A stretch of 45,217 nt of DNA, taken from contig CAYOSH010000030.1 in the NCBI GenBank assembly GCA_964406575.1, positions 1 to 45,217 on the forward strand, in the 5' to 3' direction. The translations under genes were made by a program, and so were the position numbers. Of the stretch, positions 1-7,225 are shown in pieces (positions within the stretch are counted from its first letter, which is position 1; each line of letters starts with the position of its first letter). The DNA comes from WTAW01 sp964406575. GTDB taxonomy: Bacteria; Acidobacteriota; Aminicenantia; Aminicenantales; Aminicenantaceae. Below the pieces are notes generated by a model. That model did not search any database, was not told the DNA's origin, and saw nothing but the letters and a program-made list of their open reading frames with translations.

Positions 1-5
1 ATCTC

Positions 6-80
6 TGGTGGGCGGTACTGGATTCGAACCAGTGACCCCCTGCTTGTAAGGCAGGCACTCTTCCGCTGAGCTAACCGCCC
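6..80 (-). tRNA. tRNA-Val (anticodon TAC)
   Basis: On the minus strand a full cloverleaf can be folded. The acceptor stem GGGCGGT pairs with ACCGCCC, followed by discriminator A and an encoded CCA. The D stem is GCTC/GAGT, the anticodon stem CCTGC/GCAGG carries loop CTTACAA, and the T arm has TTCGAAT. The anticodon TAC lies at plus-strand positions 46-48. All stems are intact, so this should be functional. Confidence 0.97.
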
Positions 81-111
81 ACAATAAAGGTGCTTCAAAA
101 AAATCACCCTA

Positions 112-141
112 AAGGTAGAGAAAAAGAGGGGCGTTTGTCAA
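112..141 (-). promoter_or_regulatory. promoter of tRNA-Val
   Basis: Reading the minus strand, TTGACA (136-141) is separated by 18 bases from TACCTT (112-117). It would start RNA about 25 bases before the mature tRNA 5' end. The fit is seen by eye only. Confidence 0.5.
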
Positions 142-269
142 GCGAGCGTATTGAATCAAATAAAATGGGGCTGAAAGGAATCTGGTTAAATCATAGAAAA
201 AGTAACCGAACTTCAAGACGGAGGTAGGATATATAGAATTGCGGGGTCGCGGATTGAGCCATGTTCATA

Positions 270-298
270 TTGACATAAGTGGTGCTATATGCTAAATT
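270..298 (+). promoter_or_regulatory. promoter of the rplU operon
   Basis: TTGACA (270-275), a 17-base spacer and TAAATT (293-298) lie upstream of rplU and would give a leader of about 50 bases. A second TTGACA at 315-320 has no good -10 and sits too near the start codon. Confidence 0.55.
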
Positions 299-353
299 TA
301 GGCACCGTCTTTTTTTGACAACAATAACGATAATAAAGAATAAAGGTAGAAAG

Positions 354-887
354 ATGTTTGCTGTGATCAAAACCGGAGGAAAACAGTACATAGTCCAGAA
401 GGGAGATGTGCTCGAGGTCGAAAAACTCAACATCGAAGCGGATAATACGGTAACTTTTAGTGAAGTAATGCTCGTGGACAATGCTGGGGAGACATTGATA
501 GGCACTCCATATGTGGACAAAGTTCAGGTTAAGGCCGTAGTGCTTGAAATCTTCAAGGACGACAAAGTCGTAGTCTTCAAGAAAAAAAGAAGAAAACAGT
601 ACAAGAAAAAGACCGGACATCGTCAACAGTTGACACGGATTAAAATAGAGGAAATTGTGACCGGAGTTAAGGCTGCGCCGAAAGAAAAGCCCGCCAAAAA
701 AGCCGAAGCTGAGAAGAAAAAGGAAGTGCCGGCCAAGCCAAAAGCCAAAGCCAGACCAAAAGCCAAAGCCAAACCAAAAGCTAAAGCCAAGGCAGAAACC
801 AAAGCCAAAAAAACAAAAGAAAAAAAGCTAAAGGTTCCTTTTAAAAAGAAAACAGAGGCCAAGTCCCCGGCAAAAACCAAAAAATGA
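354..887 (+). CDS. rplU: 50S ribosomal protein L21 with a basic C-terminal extension
   Basis: Ribosomal protein bL21 of the large subunit, which binds 23S rRNA. Residues 1 to about 104 are a normal L21 (start MFAVIKTGGKQY, then the basic KKKRRKQYKKKTGHRQ stretch). L21 is usually about 100-105 residues, but here some 73 more follow, almost only Lys, Ala, Pro and Glu with repeats of the type PKAKA, like a histone-H1 tail. The start at 354 is chosen because it begins the L21 domain and has AAGGTAG in front; the frame is open further upstream without homology. rpmA follows after 21 bases, the usual L21-L27 order. The tail is probably disordered and nucleic-acid binding, which is inference. Confidence 0.95.
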   Translation: MFAVIKTGGKQYIVQKGDVLEVEKLNIEADNTVTFSEVMLVDNAGETLIGTPYVDKVQVKAVVLEIFKDDKVVVFKKKRRKQYKKKTGHRQQLTRIKIEEIVTGVKAAPKEKPAKKAEAEKKKEVPAKPKAKARPKAKAKPKAKAKAETKAKKTKEKKLKVPFKKKTEAKSPAKTKK

Positions 888-908
888 CACTAACCAAGGA
901 GTAAGAGG

Positions 909-1163
909 ATGGCACATAAAAAATCAGGTGGCAGCGCTAAGAACGGACGGGACAGCCAATCCAAAAGGCTGGGTGTTAAGCGCTCAACAGGACATTTCGT
1001 AAATGCAGGCTCTATCCTAGTTCGCCAGAGAGGAACACCGTTCAAGCCCGGAATGAATGTGGGGCGCGGCAAGGACGACACTCTTTTTGCCTTGGTGACC
1101 GGAAAAGTCCTCTTCGAGACCAAGGGCAAAAACAGGAAGTTCGTCTCAGTCATTCCTTCCTAG
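909..1163 (+). CDS. rpmA: 50S ribosomal protein L27
   Basis: Ribosomal protein bL27, whose N-terminus reaches the peptidyl transferase centre. At 84 residues it has the normal length and begins MAHKKSGGSAKNGRDS, the conserved N-terminus, directly after the start Met. There is no cleavable N-terminal extension of the kind found in Firmicutes. AAGGAG lies shortly before the start. It sits between rplU and obgE, the order found in most bacteria, and is presumably co-transcribed with them. Confidence 0.97.
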   Translation: MAHKKSGGSAKNGRDSQSKRLGVKRSTGHFVNAGSILVRQRGTPFKPGMNVGRGKDDTLFALVTGKVLFETKGKNRKFVSVIPS

Positions 1164-1184
1164 GAGGTTTACACTCCTCTCAAT

Positions 1185-2204
1185 ATGTTTGTCGACCAAG
1201 TCAAAGTAACCCTCAGAGCAGGAAAGGGCGGTGACGGCTGTCTGAGTTTCCGGAGGGAACGGGGGGTTCCCAAGGGTGGCCCTGATGGAGGCCGTGGAGG
1301 CAATGGGGGAAGCATATTTTTAAAATCCAGTAACAGCATTAATTCTCTGGCGTATTTCCGTTATCACCCCATCAATAAGGCTCAGAAAGGGGCGCATGGT
1401 GAAGGAGGGAACCGTCAGGGAAAAAGCGGTACAGATCTGGACTTGAGAGTGCCGGTGGGCACTGTTGTCAGAGAATCCGGAAAAGAGGAGGTTCTCTTCG
1501 ATTTTATTTCCCCCGACCAGAGGTTTCTTGCGGCCATGGGTGGAAAAGGGGGGCGAGGGAACGCATCTTTTGCGACATCAACTCACCAGTCCCCACGCTT
1601 TCGTCAACGGGGACAGCCTGGTGAAGAAAAGGAACTGTTGCTCGAACTCAAGTTGATCGCGGATGTGGGACTTGTCGGTTTTCCAAACGTGGGAAAATCC
1701 ACCTTGATCTCGAGAATTTCAGCGGCAAAGCCTGTTGTTGCCGATTATCCATTCACGACGCTTATCCCCAATCTTGGCGTAGTGGATGTAGATGAGTTCA
1801 AAAGCTTTGTCGTTGCGGATATCCCCGGGCTGATCGAAGGCGCTCATTTGGGGCATGGCTTGGGCGTGAAGTTTCTCAAGCATATCGAAAGGACAAAAAT
1901 ACTGATTCACCTCATCGATATCTCTCCCTATTCGCAGAGAGATCCTGTCCAGGATTACTACATCGTGAAAGGAGAACTTAAAGCCTTTGAGTCTAGCCTG
2001 GTCAAGCGCAAACAGATTTTGGTGGCAAACAAAATAGACCTTCTTCCAGGATCAGAAGAAAGATTGGAAATGCTAAAAGAGGTGGCAAGGCGGGAAGGGC
2101 TGCCATTTTTCGCCATTTCTGCGCTCCAAAGGATCGGGCTCAGACAATTGGTTGATGCGATGTCAAAGACACTGAGGGAACTCGAAGATGAAACACATGC
2201 CTGA
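1185..2204 (+). CDS. obgE: Obg-family GTPase
   Basis: GTPase of 50S subunit assembly and stringent or stress signalling. Residues 1 to about 158 form the Gly-rich Obg fold. The G domain follows with the P-loop GFPNVGKS (165-172), DIPG near 212 for G3 and NKID for G4. At 339 residues it has the common length, without a long C-terminal OCT-type extension. It starts 22 bases after rpmA. Its last codons overlap the start of the nadD-rsfS gene by 17 bases, so the two are translationally linked. Confidence 0.97.
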   Translation: MFVDQVKVTLRAGKGGDGCLSFRRERGVPKGGPDGGRGGNGGSIFLKSSNSINSLAYFRYHPINKAQKGAHGEGGNRQGKSGTDLDLRVPVGTVVRESGKEEVLFDFISPDQRFLAAMGGKGGRGNASFATSTHQSPRFRQRGQPGEEKELLLELKLIADVGLVGFPNVGKSTLISRISAAKPVVADYPFTTLIPNLGVVDVDEFKSFVVADIPGLIEGAHLGHGLGVKFLKHIERTKILIHLIDISPYSQRDPVQDYYIVKGELKAFESSLVKRKQILVANKIDLLPGSEERLEMLKEVARREGLPFFAISALQRIGLRQLVDAMSKTLRELEDETHA

Positions 2205-3240
2205 CATAGGAAAAAAGAGAATAGGGCTTTTTGGAGGAACATTCAATCCCATCCATTGGGGCCATGTGAAGGCTGCGGAACACGTGCAGCAGATATTTTC
2301 CCTCGATAGGATCTTGTTCATTCCCTCGTACATTCCCCCGCACAAGGGCTCTGCAGATGTGGTTTCAGCCGAGCACCGGTTAAAGATGGTCGAGTTGGCC
2401 CTCGCCCCCTTAGACGATTTCTTGCCGTCGTCTCTCGAGATCGGTGAAAGAGGGACGTCCTACTCTATCGTAACCTTAAACAAAATAAAAAGGATGTTCC
2501 CTCAGACAGACGTCTTTTTTTTGCTGGGGATCGATGCGTTCTTGGAGATCGAAACCTGGAAGGATTACGAGGAAGTCCTGGAGCAGTGTTCCTTCATAGT
2601 CATGAGTCGTCCCGGATTTCGGATGGAGGAAGCCAAAGATATCCTGCCAGGAAAATATACACGAAGGATGGTCGAGGTTTCTGGATCCTTTGACTTGGAC
2701 AGCGAAAAAAGTTCTGTCCACGAGATATATCTTCTTTCCATCAAGACTCCGGATGTCTCTTCCTCCGAAGTGAGAGAAAGAATAAAAACCGGTCAACCTG
2801 TGGAGGGGCTGCTGCCGGAAAGCGTTAAAAACTATATCAAGGAGAATCGTCTTTATTTACACAAAATAATGGATGCCAAAAACACAAAGAAAGCCAAAAC
2901 GAAACACATCCCTGAGGGTGTGAAGATTTCTGTTAAAGCCAGCCGATCGAAAAAAGCAGAGGATATCGTTGTCCTGGACTTGACCGGCATATCTTCGTTC
3001 ACTGATTTTTTTATCATCATGCACGGCAACTCATCCAGGCAGAATGTTGCCATTTATGAGAGCGTCGAAGAGCAGTTGAAGGATGTTGCAATCAGACCGT
3101 TGAGTATAGAAGGCAAGGAAAATGCGGAGTGGATCTTGATGGATTATGGAGAATTCATCGTGCACATATTTTCTTCAAGAGCACGGGAGTACTATGCCCT
3201 CGAGAAATTGTGGGGCGACGGCATCAAACTTTCTCTTTGA
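2188..3240 (+). CDS. NadD-RsfS fusion: nicotinate-nucleotide adenylyltransferase joined to ribosome silencing factor
   Basis: One 350-residue frame holds two proteins that are normally neighbours. Residues 8 to about 225 are NadD (nicotinate mononucleotide plus ATP to deamido-NAD), with GGTFNPIHWGH at 16-26 and SSSEVRER near 191 as the nucleotide-binding motifs. After a Lys-rich linker, about 230-248, residues 249-347 are RsfS, which binds ribosomal protein uL14 and blocks subunit joining (pattern KAEDIVVLDL, then FTDFF). No stop or frame change separates them. An internal Met at 2869-2871 could in principle start a separate RsfS, but AAGGAG (2839-2844) is 24 bases away, too far to be convincing. 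The gene overlaps obgE and precedes rlmH. Confidence 0.93.
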   Translation: MKHMPDIGKKRIGLFGGTFNPIHWGHVKAAEHVQQIFSLDRILFIPSYIPPHKGSADVVSAEHRLKMVELALAPLDDFLPSSLEIGERGTSYSIVTLNKIKRMFPQTDVFFLLGIDAFLEIETWKDYEEVLEQCSFIVMSRPGFRMEEAKDILPGKYTRRMVEVSGSFDLDSEKSSVHEIYLLSIKTPDVSSSEVRERIKTGQPVEGLLPESVKNYIKENRLYLHKIMDAKNTKKAKTKHIPEGVKISVKASRSKKAEDIVVLDLTGISSFTDFFIIMHGNSSRQNVAIYESVEEQLKDVAIRPLSIEGKENAEWILMDYGEFIVHIFSSRAREYYALEKLWGDGIKLSL

Positions 3241-3305
3241 TCGATTCTTATCTCATATCGTTTTATGTCACGGGAGTGGAAGTGGGCTATTTATTAAAAA
3301 AAATA

Positions 3306-3334
3306 TTGACATTTGGGCCTGAAGTCATTATTTT
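3306..3334 (+). promoter_or_regulatory. possible promoter for rlmH-dksA/traR-comF
   Basis: In the 162-base gap before rlmH, TTGACA (3306-3311) is followed after 17 bases by TATTTT (3329-3334). The -35 is perfect and the -10 weak. The gap suggests a separate unit from the rplU operon. Confidence 0.4.
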
Positions 3335-3402
3335 TTATTGACTAATTTCTATTCGAAATAGGAGAACAGTTAGATATAAAAGAGAAAAAGCGAGCTTTCT
3401 TC

Positions 3403-3870
3403 ATGAAATTAAAGGTGCTTTGGCCGGGGAAAACCCGCAATAAAGACATAAAAAACCTGCAGGACTATTACCTGCGGAGGATCAATCAGATCGAGAACTG
3501 CGAACTCATCGTAACTAAAGAAGCTAAAGGACTGGCGGAGAAACATGGAGAGCGAATAAAAGAAATCGAAGCCGAGGGGCTTGAAAAACATTTCAAAGAT
3601 GACTATATCATCTGTCTTTTTCATAAAGGGAAAGAGATGAACTCAGAAGAATTCGCGCGTTTTTTAGGGAAGGTCACAACTCACTCGGCTAAGGCTGTTA
3701 CTTTTGTTGTGGGTGGATTCTTGGGCTTGGCGGAAAGTGTCTTGGACCGTGCGGATGTGTGTCTTTCTTTTTCTAAAATGACATTTTCTCATGAGTTGAG
3801 TCGGCTTATGCTCTTGGAGCAAATCTATCGCTCCTTAACGATCGTTCGTGGTCAACAATACGCGAAGTGA
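3403..3870 (+). CDS. rlmH: 23S rRNA pseudouridine-1915 N3-methyltransferase RlmH
   Basis: SPOUT-class methyltransferase that modifies pseudouridine 1915 in helix 69 of 23S rRNA using S-adenosylmethionine. It has 155 residues, the usual size. The C-terminal half shows the family pattern: FVVGGFLGL for the SAM loop, then MTFSHELSRLMLLEQIYR and a short tail ending RGQQYAK. RlmH commonly follows nadD and rsfS, which fits the position here. The next gene starts just behind its stop codon. Confidence 0.95.
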   Translation: MKLKVLWPGKTRNKDIKNLQDYYLRRINQIENCELIVTKEAKGLAEKHGERIKEIEAEGLEKHFKDDYIICLFHKGKEMNSEEFARFLGKVTTHSAKAVTFVVGGFLGLAESVLDRADVCLSFSKMTFSHELSRLMLLEQIYRSLTIVRGQQYAK

Positions 3871-3880
3871 GGGGGACAAT

Positions 3881-4234
3881 TTGAAGAAACAAGAGAGAGA
3901 ACGCTACAAGAAAAAACTTCTGGAGAGAAGGCAGGAGATCAACCACCAAATGAGCGAGTTTTACTCAGAAAGCAAAGAGGTCGAAACAGGGATTGCGCAG
4001 GACGTCGGTGATAAAGCAGAAAGCTCTTATACCAAGGAATTTCTCCTCAGCCTCTCCGACGCGGAACGAAAACAGCTTATTTTGATAGGTGAAGCGTTAA
4101 AAAGAGCAGAAACTGGAGATTTTGGCGTTTGCCAGACTTGTGGAGCGGATATTGGCAAAAAAAGGCTGGATGTCGTTCCGTGGGCACGTCTTTGTATTAC
4201 GTGTCAGCACAAAGAGGAAGAAGGGGCTTCTTGA
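3881..4234 (+). CDS. DksA/TraR-family zinc-finger protein
   Basis: Small protein of the DksA/TraR class, whose members act on RNA polymerase. The N-terminal part is a charged coiled-coil-like helix. The C-terminal part has a four-Cys zinc finger, CQTCGADIG followed by CITCQHKEE. The acidic coiled-coil tip residues of DksA cannot be placed with certainty, so a DksA-like ppGpp role is not claimed. The chosen start is TTG at 3881, because GAGGGGG lies 5-11 bases upstream; a GTG at 3848 in frame lies inside rlmH and adds 11 residues without similarity. Length 117 residues. The stop overlaps the start of the next gene. Confidence 0.85.
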   Translation: MKKQERERYKKKLLERRQEINHQMSEFYSESKEVETGIAQDVGDKAESSYTKEFLLSLSDAERKQLILIGEALKRAETGDFGVCQTCGADIGKKRLDVVPWARLCITCQHKEEEGAS

Positions 4235-4974
4235 AGACCTCTTTTCTGAATGATGCAATCGAAAGGGTAAGGTCTTTTGAGCTTATTTTTTTCCCCTCCT
4301 TCTGCAGGCTGTGCTCGGTTCTGATAGAATCACCCGCTGAAAGAATAGTTTGCAAATCCTGTTGGGAGAGTCTCAAACCTGCTCGCACACCATTTTGTTT
4401 AAGCTGTGGGCGCTTTTTTGAGGGGGAGACCGAACCCCATTTCTGCGGGTCCTGCCTGCAAGAAAAACCACCCTTTTCCCGGCATCGTTCCTGCGGCCGT
4501 TACATGGGAAGACTGAAAGAGATTGTCCTTCTTTGTAAGTTTCACAATTTACCCATTCTTGCGGAAGGGCTTGCCAAATTTGCCCTCCATGCCCTCGCAG
4601 ATGAGGATGCTTTATGGTGGGGATTGGATGCTGTTGTTCCTGTGCCCCTTCATCCTAAAAGAGAACGGGAACGGGGATACAACCACGCGCAGATTATTGC
4701 GAAAAAGCTGGCAGAACACGAGGGGATTCAGCTTCTTGATAAACAGCTCGTGAAAGTGAAAAACGTGCCGCCCCAGATGTCTCTGTCCATGAAAGACCGG
4801 TTGAGAAGCGTGAAGGGTGCCTTTGCAGTCCACAATCGAGAGGAGGTTAAAAATAAAACCGTCCTCCTGCTCGATGATGTGTACACAACTGGTGCCACCG
4901 TTCGTGAGTGTAGCAAGATTTTAGTCGAAGCCGAAGCGAAAGAGGTTCGCGCTCTCACCCTCGCCCAAGCATAG
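4231..4974 (+). CDS. ComF-like phosphoribosyltransferase-domain protein
   Basis: ComF/GntX-family protein. The N-terminal zinc-finger part has paired cysteines (CRLC, CKSC, CLSC, CGSC). The C-terminal phosphoribosyltransferase fold has the PRPP loop LLLDDVYTTGAT and the preceding VPVPLHPKRERERGYN segment. ComF is needed for DNA uptake in competent bacteria, but homologues are widespread and their enzymatic role is unsettled. The start is TTG at 4231, overlapping the TGA of the upstream gene and preceded by AAGAAGGGG; this gives 247 residues, the normal size. An open stretch further upstream in the same frame is only the shadow of the DksA/TraR gene. Confidence 0.88.
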   Translation: MKTSFLNDAIERVRSFELIFFPSFCRLCSVLIESPAERIVCKSCWESLKPARTPFCLSCGRFFEGETEPHFCGSCLQEKPPFSRHRSCGRYMGRLKEIVLLCKFHNLPILAEGLAKFALHALADEDALWWGLDAVVPVPLHPKRERERGYNHAQIIAKKLAEHEGIQLLDKQLVKVKNVPPQMSLSMKDRLRSVKGAFAVHNREEVKNKTVLLLDDVYTTGATVRECSKILVEAEAKEVRALTLAQA

Positions 4975-4983
4975 CGCATAAAA

Positions 4984-5015
4984 AAAGCGCCCAAACAAAA
5001 TAGCCTGGGCGCTTT
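4984..5015. terminator. bidirectional terminator between comF-like and hsp20
   Basis: AAAGCGCCCA (4984-4993) pairs perfectly with TGGGCGCTTT (5006-5015) over a 12-base loop. The A run at 4981-4986 gives U-rich RNA on the minus strand, and TTTG follows on the plus strand. It lies between convergent genes and can serve both. Confidence 0.85.
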
Positions 5016-5036
5016 GATTGTTCTAATGAGTGGAGT

Positions 5037-5519
5037 TTATTTCTTAGCCTTCTTTTCGGGCGTGGCCTGTCCTTTGAGCTTAAGAACCTTGACTTGACGA
5101 GGTTTGGCCTCAAGCTTTTTGGGCATGGTGATCTTCAACACACCGTTCTCATGTTCTGCCTCGATCTTATTCTGGTCTATGTAAGCCGGAAGCGAGAATG
5201 ATCTGTAAAAAGACCCATAGGCTCTTTCTACACGATGATAATTTTCTTCTTTTGTTTCCTTCTCGAACTTGCGCTCTCCCTTGAGAGTCAGAGTGTTGTC
5301 TTCGATCTTGATCTCGATGTCATCGTTTTTGATCCCAGGAACTTCTGCATTCAAAAAGAGCGCATTTTCGGTTTCGTAAATGTCGACAGAAGGTGTCCAT
5401 GAGCTAGAAACAAGATCACGCTCCTCTCCGCGAGCAGAGTAGGCCTCTTCGAACAGACGATTCATTTTCTCTCTGAGAGTCACCAGATCCCTGAAAGGAT
5501 CCCATCGAATAATTGCCAT
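5037..5519 (-). CDS. small heat-shock protein, Hsp20/alpha-crystallin family
   Basis: ATP-independent holdase chaperone of the cytoplasm. It has 160 residues. The N-terminus MAIIRWDPFRDLVTLREKMNR is typical of bacterial class A small heat-shock proteins. The alpha-crystallin domain, roughly residues 42-135, runs from WTPSVDIYET to ENGVLKITMPK, the end-of-domain signature. The C-terminal tail is Lys-rich, and the I-x-I-type anchor is replaced by VKVLKLK. AGGAGGT lies just before the start. It is monocistronic, with its own strong promoter and a terminator. Confidence 0.95.
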   Translation of the reverse strand: MAIIRWDPFRDLVTLREKMNRLFEEAYSARGEERDLVSSSWTPSVDIYETENALFLNAEVPGIKNDDIEIKIEDNTLTLKGERKFEKETKEENYHRVERAYGSFYRSFSLPAYIDQNKIEAEHENGVLKITMPKKLEAKPRQVKVLKLKGQATPEKKAKK

Positions 5520-5550
5520 TTTAACCTCCTAATTATTTGAGTATGTATAT

Positions 5551-5579
5551 AATATAATATCTGAGTGCCTATTTGTCAA
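5551..5579 (-). promoter_or_regulatory. promoter of hsp20
   Basis: On the minus strand TTGACA (5574-5579), 17 bases and TATATT (5551-5556): a near-consensus housekeeping promoter. One half of a CIRCE-like element (GGCACTC) lies in the spacer, but the inverted partner is missing. Confidence 0.7.
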
Positions 5580-5673
5580 GTATTTAAGAATTTTTTTATT
5601 TTTTTGTTTTTGGGCATATAAAAAGCCTTAAAAAAAATCGAAAGGAATGGGATTCCCCATAGAAGTTTGCGTT

Positions 5674-6393
5674 TTACCTTTGGTTCTTCCGCTTTTTTGG
5701 AGGACCGATGAGGATTGTGGCTTCTCCCTTATTAGATATTTCTTTCAGGGAAAGAGTGAGTTCTTTGGCTGTTCCGCGAATGAATTCCTCGTGTATCTTG
5801 GACATCTCTCTGGCAATGACGACCTGCCTTTCCCCCAAGATTTCGTGGATGACACTCAAAAAAGAAGAAAATTTTCTCGGGGGAAGATAAAAAATCAGAG
5901 TCGAAGCCTCTTCCTTGAGCGATCGTAGCAATTTTTTGGTCGCTTCTCGTTTCGGAGGTGGAAAGCCCAGAAAAAGGAATCGGTGTGTCGGCAGTCCCGC
6001 TGCAGACAGAGCCGCAGTCAGGGCCGACGGGCCAGGAATAGGGACGATTTTGATGCCCAGGTCGATTGCCTCCTTGATAAGGGGAAAACCAGGGTCCGAG
6101 AGGCCTGGTGTGCCCGCATCCGAAACAAGTGCCACATCCTCTCCTTTCAAGAGACGATCGATGATGAAAGGAATTTTTTGTTTCTCTCTGGGCTGGTAAT
6201 AGCTGATAAGCTTCTTTTTGATGTTGTATGCGTTCAAAATTTTTTTTGTCTGACGGGTGTCTTCGCAGGCGATGATCTGTACGCACTCGAGAGTTTTAAG
6301 TGCTCGAAACGTCAGGTCATCCAGGTTGCCTATCGGAGTGGCGACCACATAAAGCGTGCCGGCACTTTTTTCCTGGTTGGTTTCGCCGTCCAT
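5674..6393 (-). CDS. rsmI: 16S rRNA (cytidine1402-2'-O)-methyltransferase RsmI
   Basis: Tetrapyrrole-methylase-fold enzyme that 2'-O-methylates C1402 of 16S rRNA in the decoding centre. Motifs in order: LYVVATPIGNLDDLTFRAL at the N-terminus, EDTRQTKKIL, VSDAGTPGLSDPG and PIPGPSALTAAL, all diagnostic. The start at 6393 is chosen because GAGGG lies 5 bases upstream and the protein begins just before the conserved LYVVATPIGN. A longer frame to 6456 would run into nadE. Length 239 residues. It is the last gene of the minus-strand unit, 22 bases after nadE. Confidence 0.95.
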   Translation of the reverse strand: MDGETNQEKSAGTLYVVATPIGNLDDLTFRALKTLECVQIIACEDTRQTKKILNAYNIKKKLISYYQPREKQKIPFIIDRLLKGEDVALVSDAGTPGLSDPGFPLIKEAIDLGIKIVPIPGPSALTAALSAAGLPTHRFLFLGFPPPKREATKKLLRSLKEEASTLIFYLPPRKFSSFLSVIHEILGERQVVIAREMSKIHEEFIRGTAKELTLSLKEISNKGEATILIGPPKKRKNQR

Positions 6394-6415
6394 AGTTTCC
6401 CTCGTATAACCCAGA

Positions 6416-7225
6416 CTATTGTTCTCTGTCGTAAGGGAAAAGGAAATCATGCCCAACGGTGCGTTCCGAGAGTTTGGCGATAGGCGGGAGTTTTCTCTTG
6501 AATTCGGAGTTCTTTAAAAGAAGAACAACACGCTTGACCATCTCTTTTTTGAAGCCCATAGCGATCGCTTCATCGGCAGTTTTTCTTTTATCGACCATCT
6601 GATAGAGCAGCCTGTCGACCTCTTCGTATGTCAGGCCGAGTTCTTCTTCGTCGGTTTGTCCTTCCCAGAGCCCGGCTGTTGGCTCCTTTTTCCGGATTTT
6701 ATCGGGGACGCCCAAATGTTGACCGAGCTCCCGGATCTGCGTCTTGTAGAGGTCTCCCAATGGGTTTATCGCACAGGCCATGTCTCCATGGATCGTTCCA
6801 TACCCGAGAAGCAGCTCTGTCTTGTTGCTCGTTCCCAGGATGAGTGCCTTTTCCCTCGCAGAGAAGTCATACAGGATGGACATTCTTTCCCTGGCCATTT
6901 TGTTTCCGATCAGGATTTTATTATCTGTGGGGTGTTCGTTATAATAGGCGTCAACCATGGGAGCGATATTGATGATCTCTGATCGTATTCCAAGGGTGCG
7001 GACAACCTCCAGAGCGTCGATATCCCTGCCGAAAGTATCTCCATAGGGCAAAATAAAGCCTATCACGTTGCCTGGTCCGAGGGCTTTCGAAGCAAGAAAC
7101 GCACAAACAGTCGAGTCCAGTCCTCCTGAAATCCCCACAATTCCTAGCTGGAAGTGGAACTTCGCCAGTTCCTCTTTGATAAACAGAGTTAGGATCTTTT
7201 CGACAAAGGATGTGTTAATCTTCAT
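6416..7225 (-). CDS. nadE: NAD synthetase, synthetase domain only
   Basis: Adenine-nucleotide alpha-hydrolase-fold enzyme that turns deamido-NAD, ATP and ammonia into NAD. The PP-loop SGGLDS is at residues 33-38. LGTSNKTELLLGYGT and GDMACAINPLGDLYKTQ are typical of NadE, as is ELGLTYEEVD near the C-terminus. At 269 residues it corresponds to the ammonia-dependent form. It overlaps by 11 bases a gene for a separate nitrilase-fold protein, so the pair probably works as a split glutamine-dependent enzyme. Together with NadD in the rplU operon, two consecutive steps of NAD synthesis lie in this window. Confidence 0.96.
   Translation of the reverse strand: MKINTSFVEKILTLFIKEELAKFHFQLGIVGISGGLDSTVCAFLASKALGPGNVIGFILPYGDTFGRDIDALEVVRTLGIRSEIINIAPMVDAYYNEHPTDNKILIGNKMARERMSILYDFSAREKALILGTSNKTELLLGYGTIHGDMACAINPLGDLYKTQIRELGQHLGVPDKIRKKEPTAGLWEGQTDEEELGLTYEEVDRLLYQMVDKRKTADEAIAMGFKKEMVKRVVLLLKNSEFKRKLPPIAKLSERTVGHDFLFPYDREQ

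Noticed and set aside
623..880. minus-strand frame opposite the L21 tail
   Set aside because: Ala/Phe low-complexity mirror of the Lys/Ala repeats; a shadow of rplU.
2869..3240. separate rsfS gene with internal start
   Set aside because: The AAGGAG is 24 bases from the ATG and the frame is continuous with nadD.
3881..4234. naming the zinc-finger protein dksA
   Set aside because: The zinc finger is clear, but the acidic tip residues needed for a DksA assignment cannot be placed.
5551..5580. CIRCE-like heat-shock operator before hsp20
   Set aside because: Only one half (GGCACTC) is present; the inverted GAGTGC partner at the proper distance is missing.
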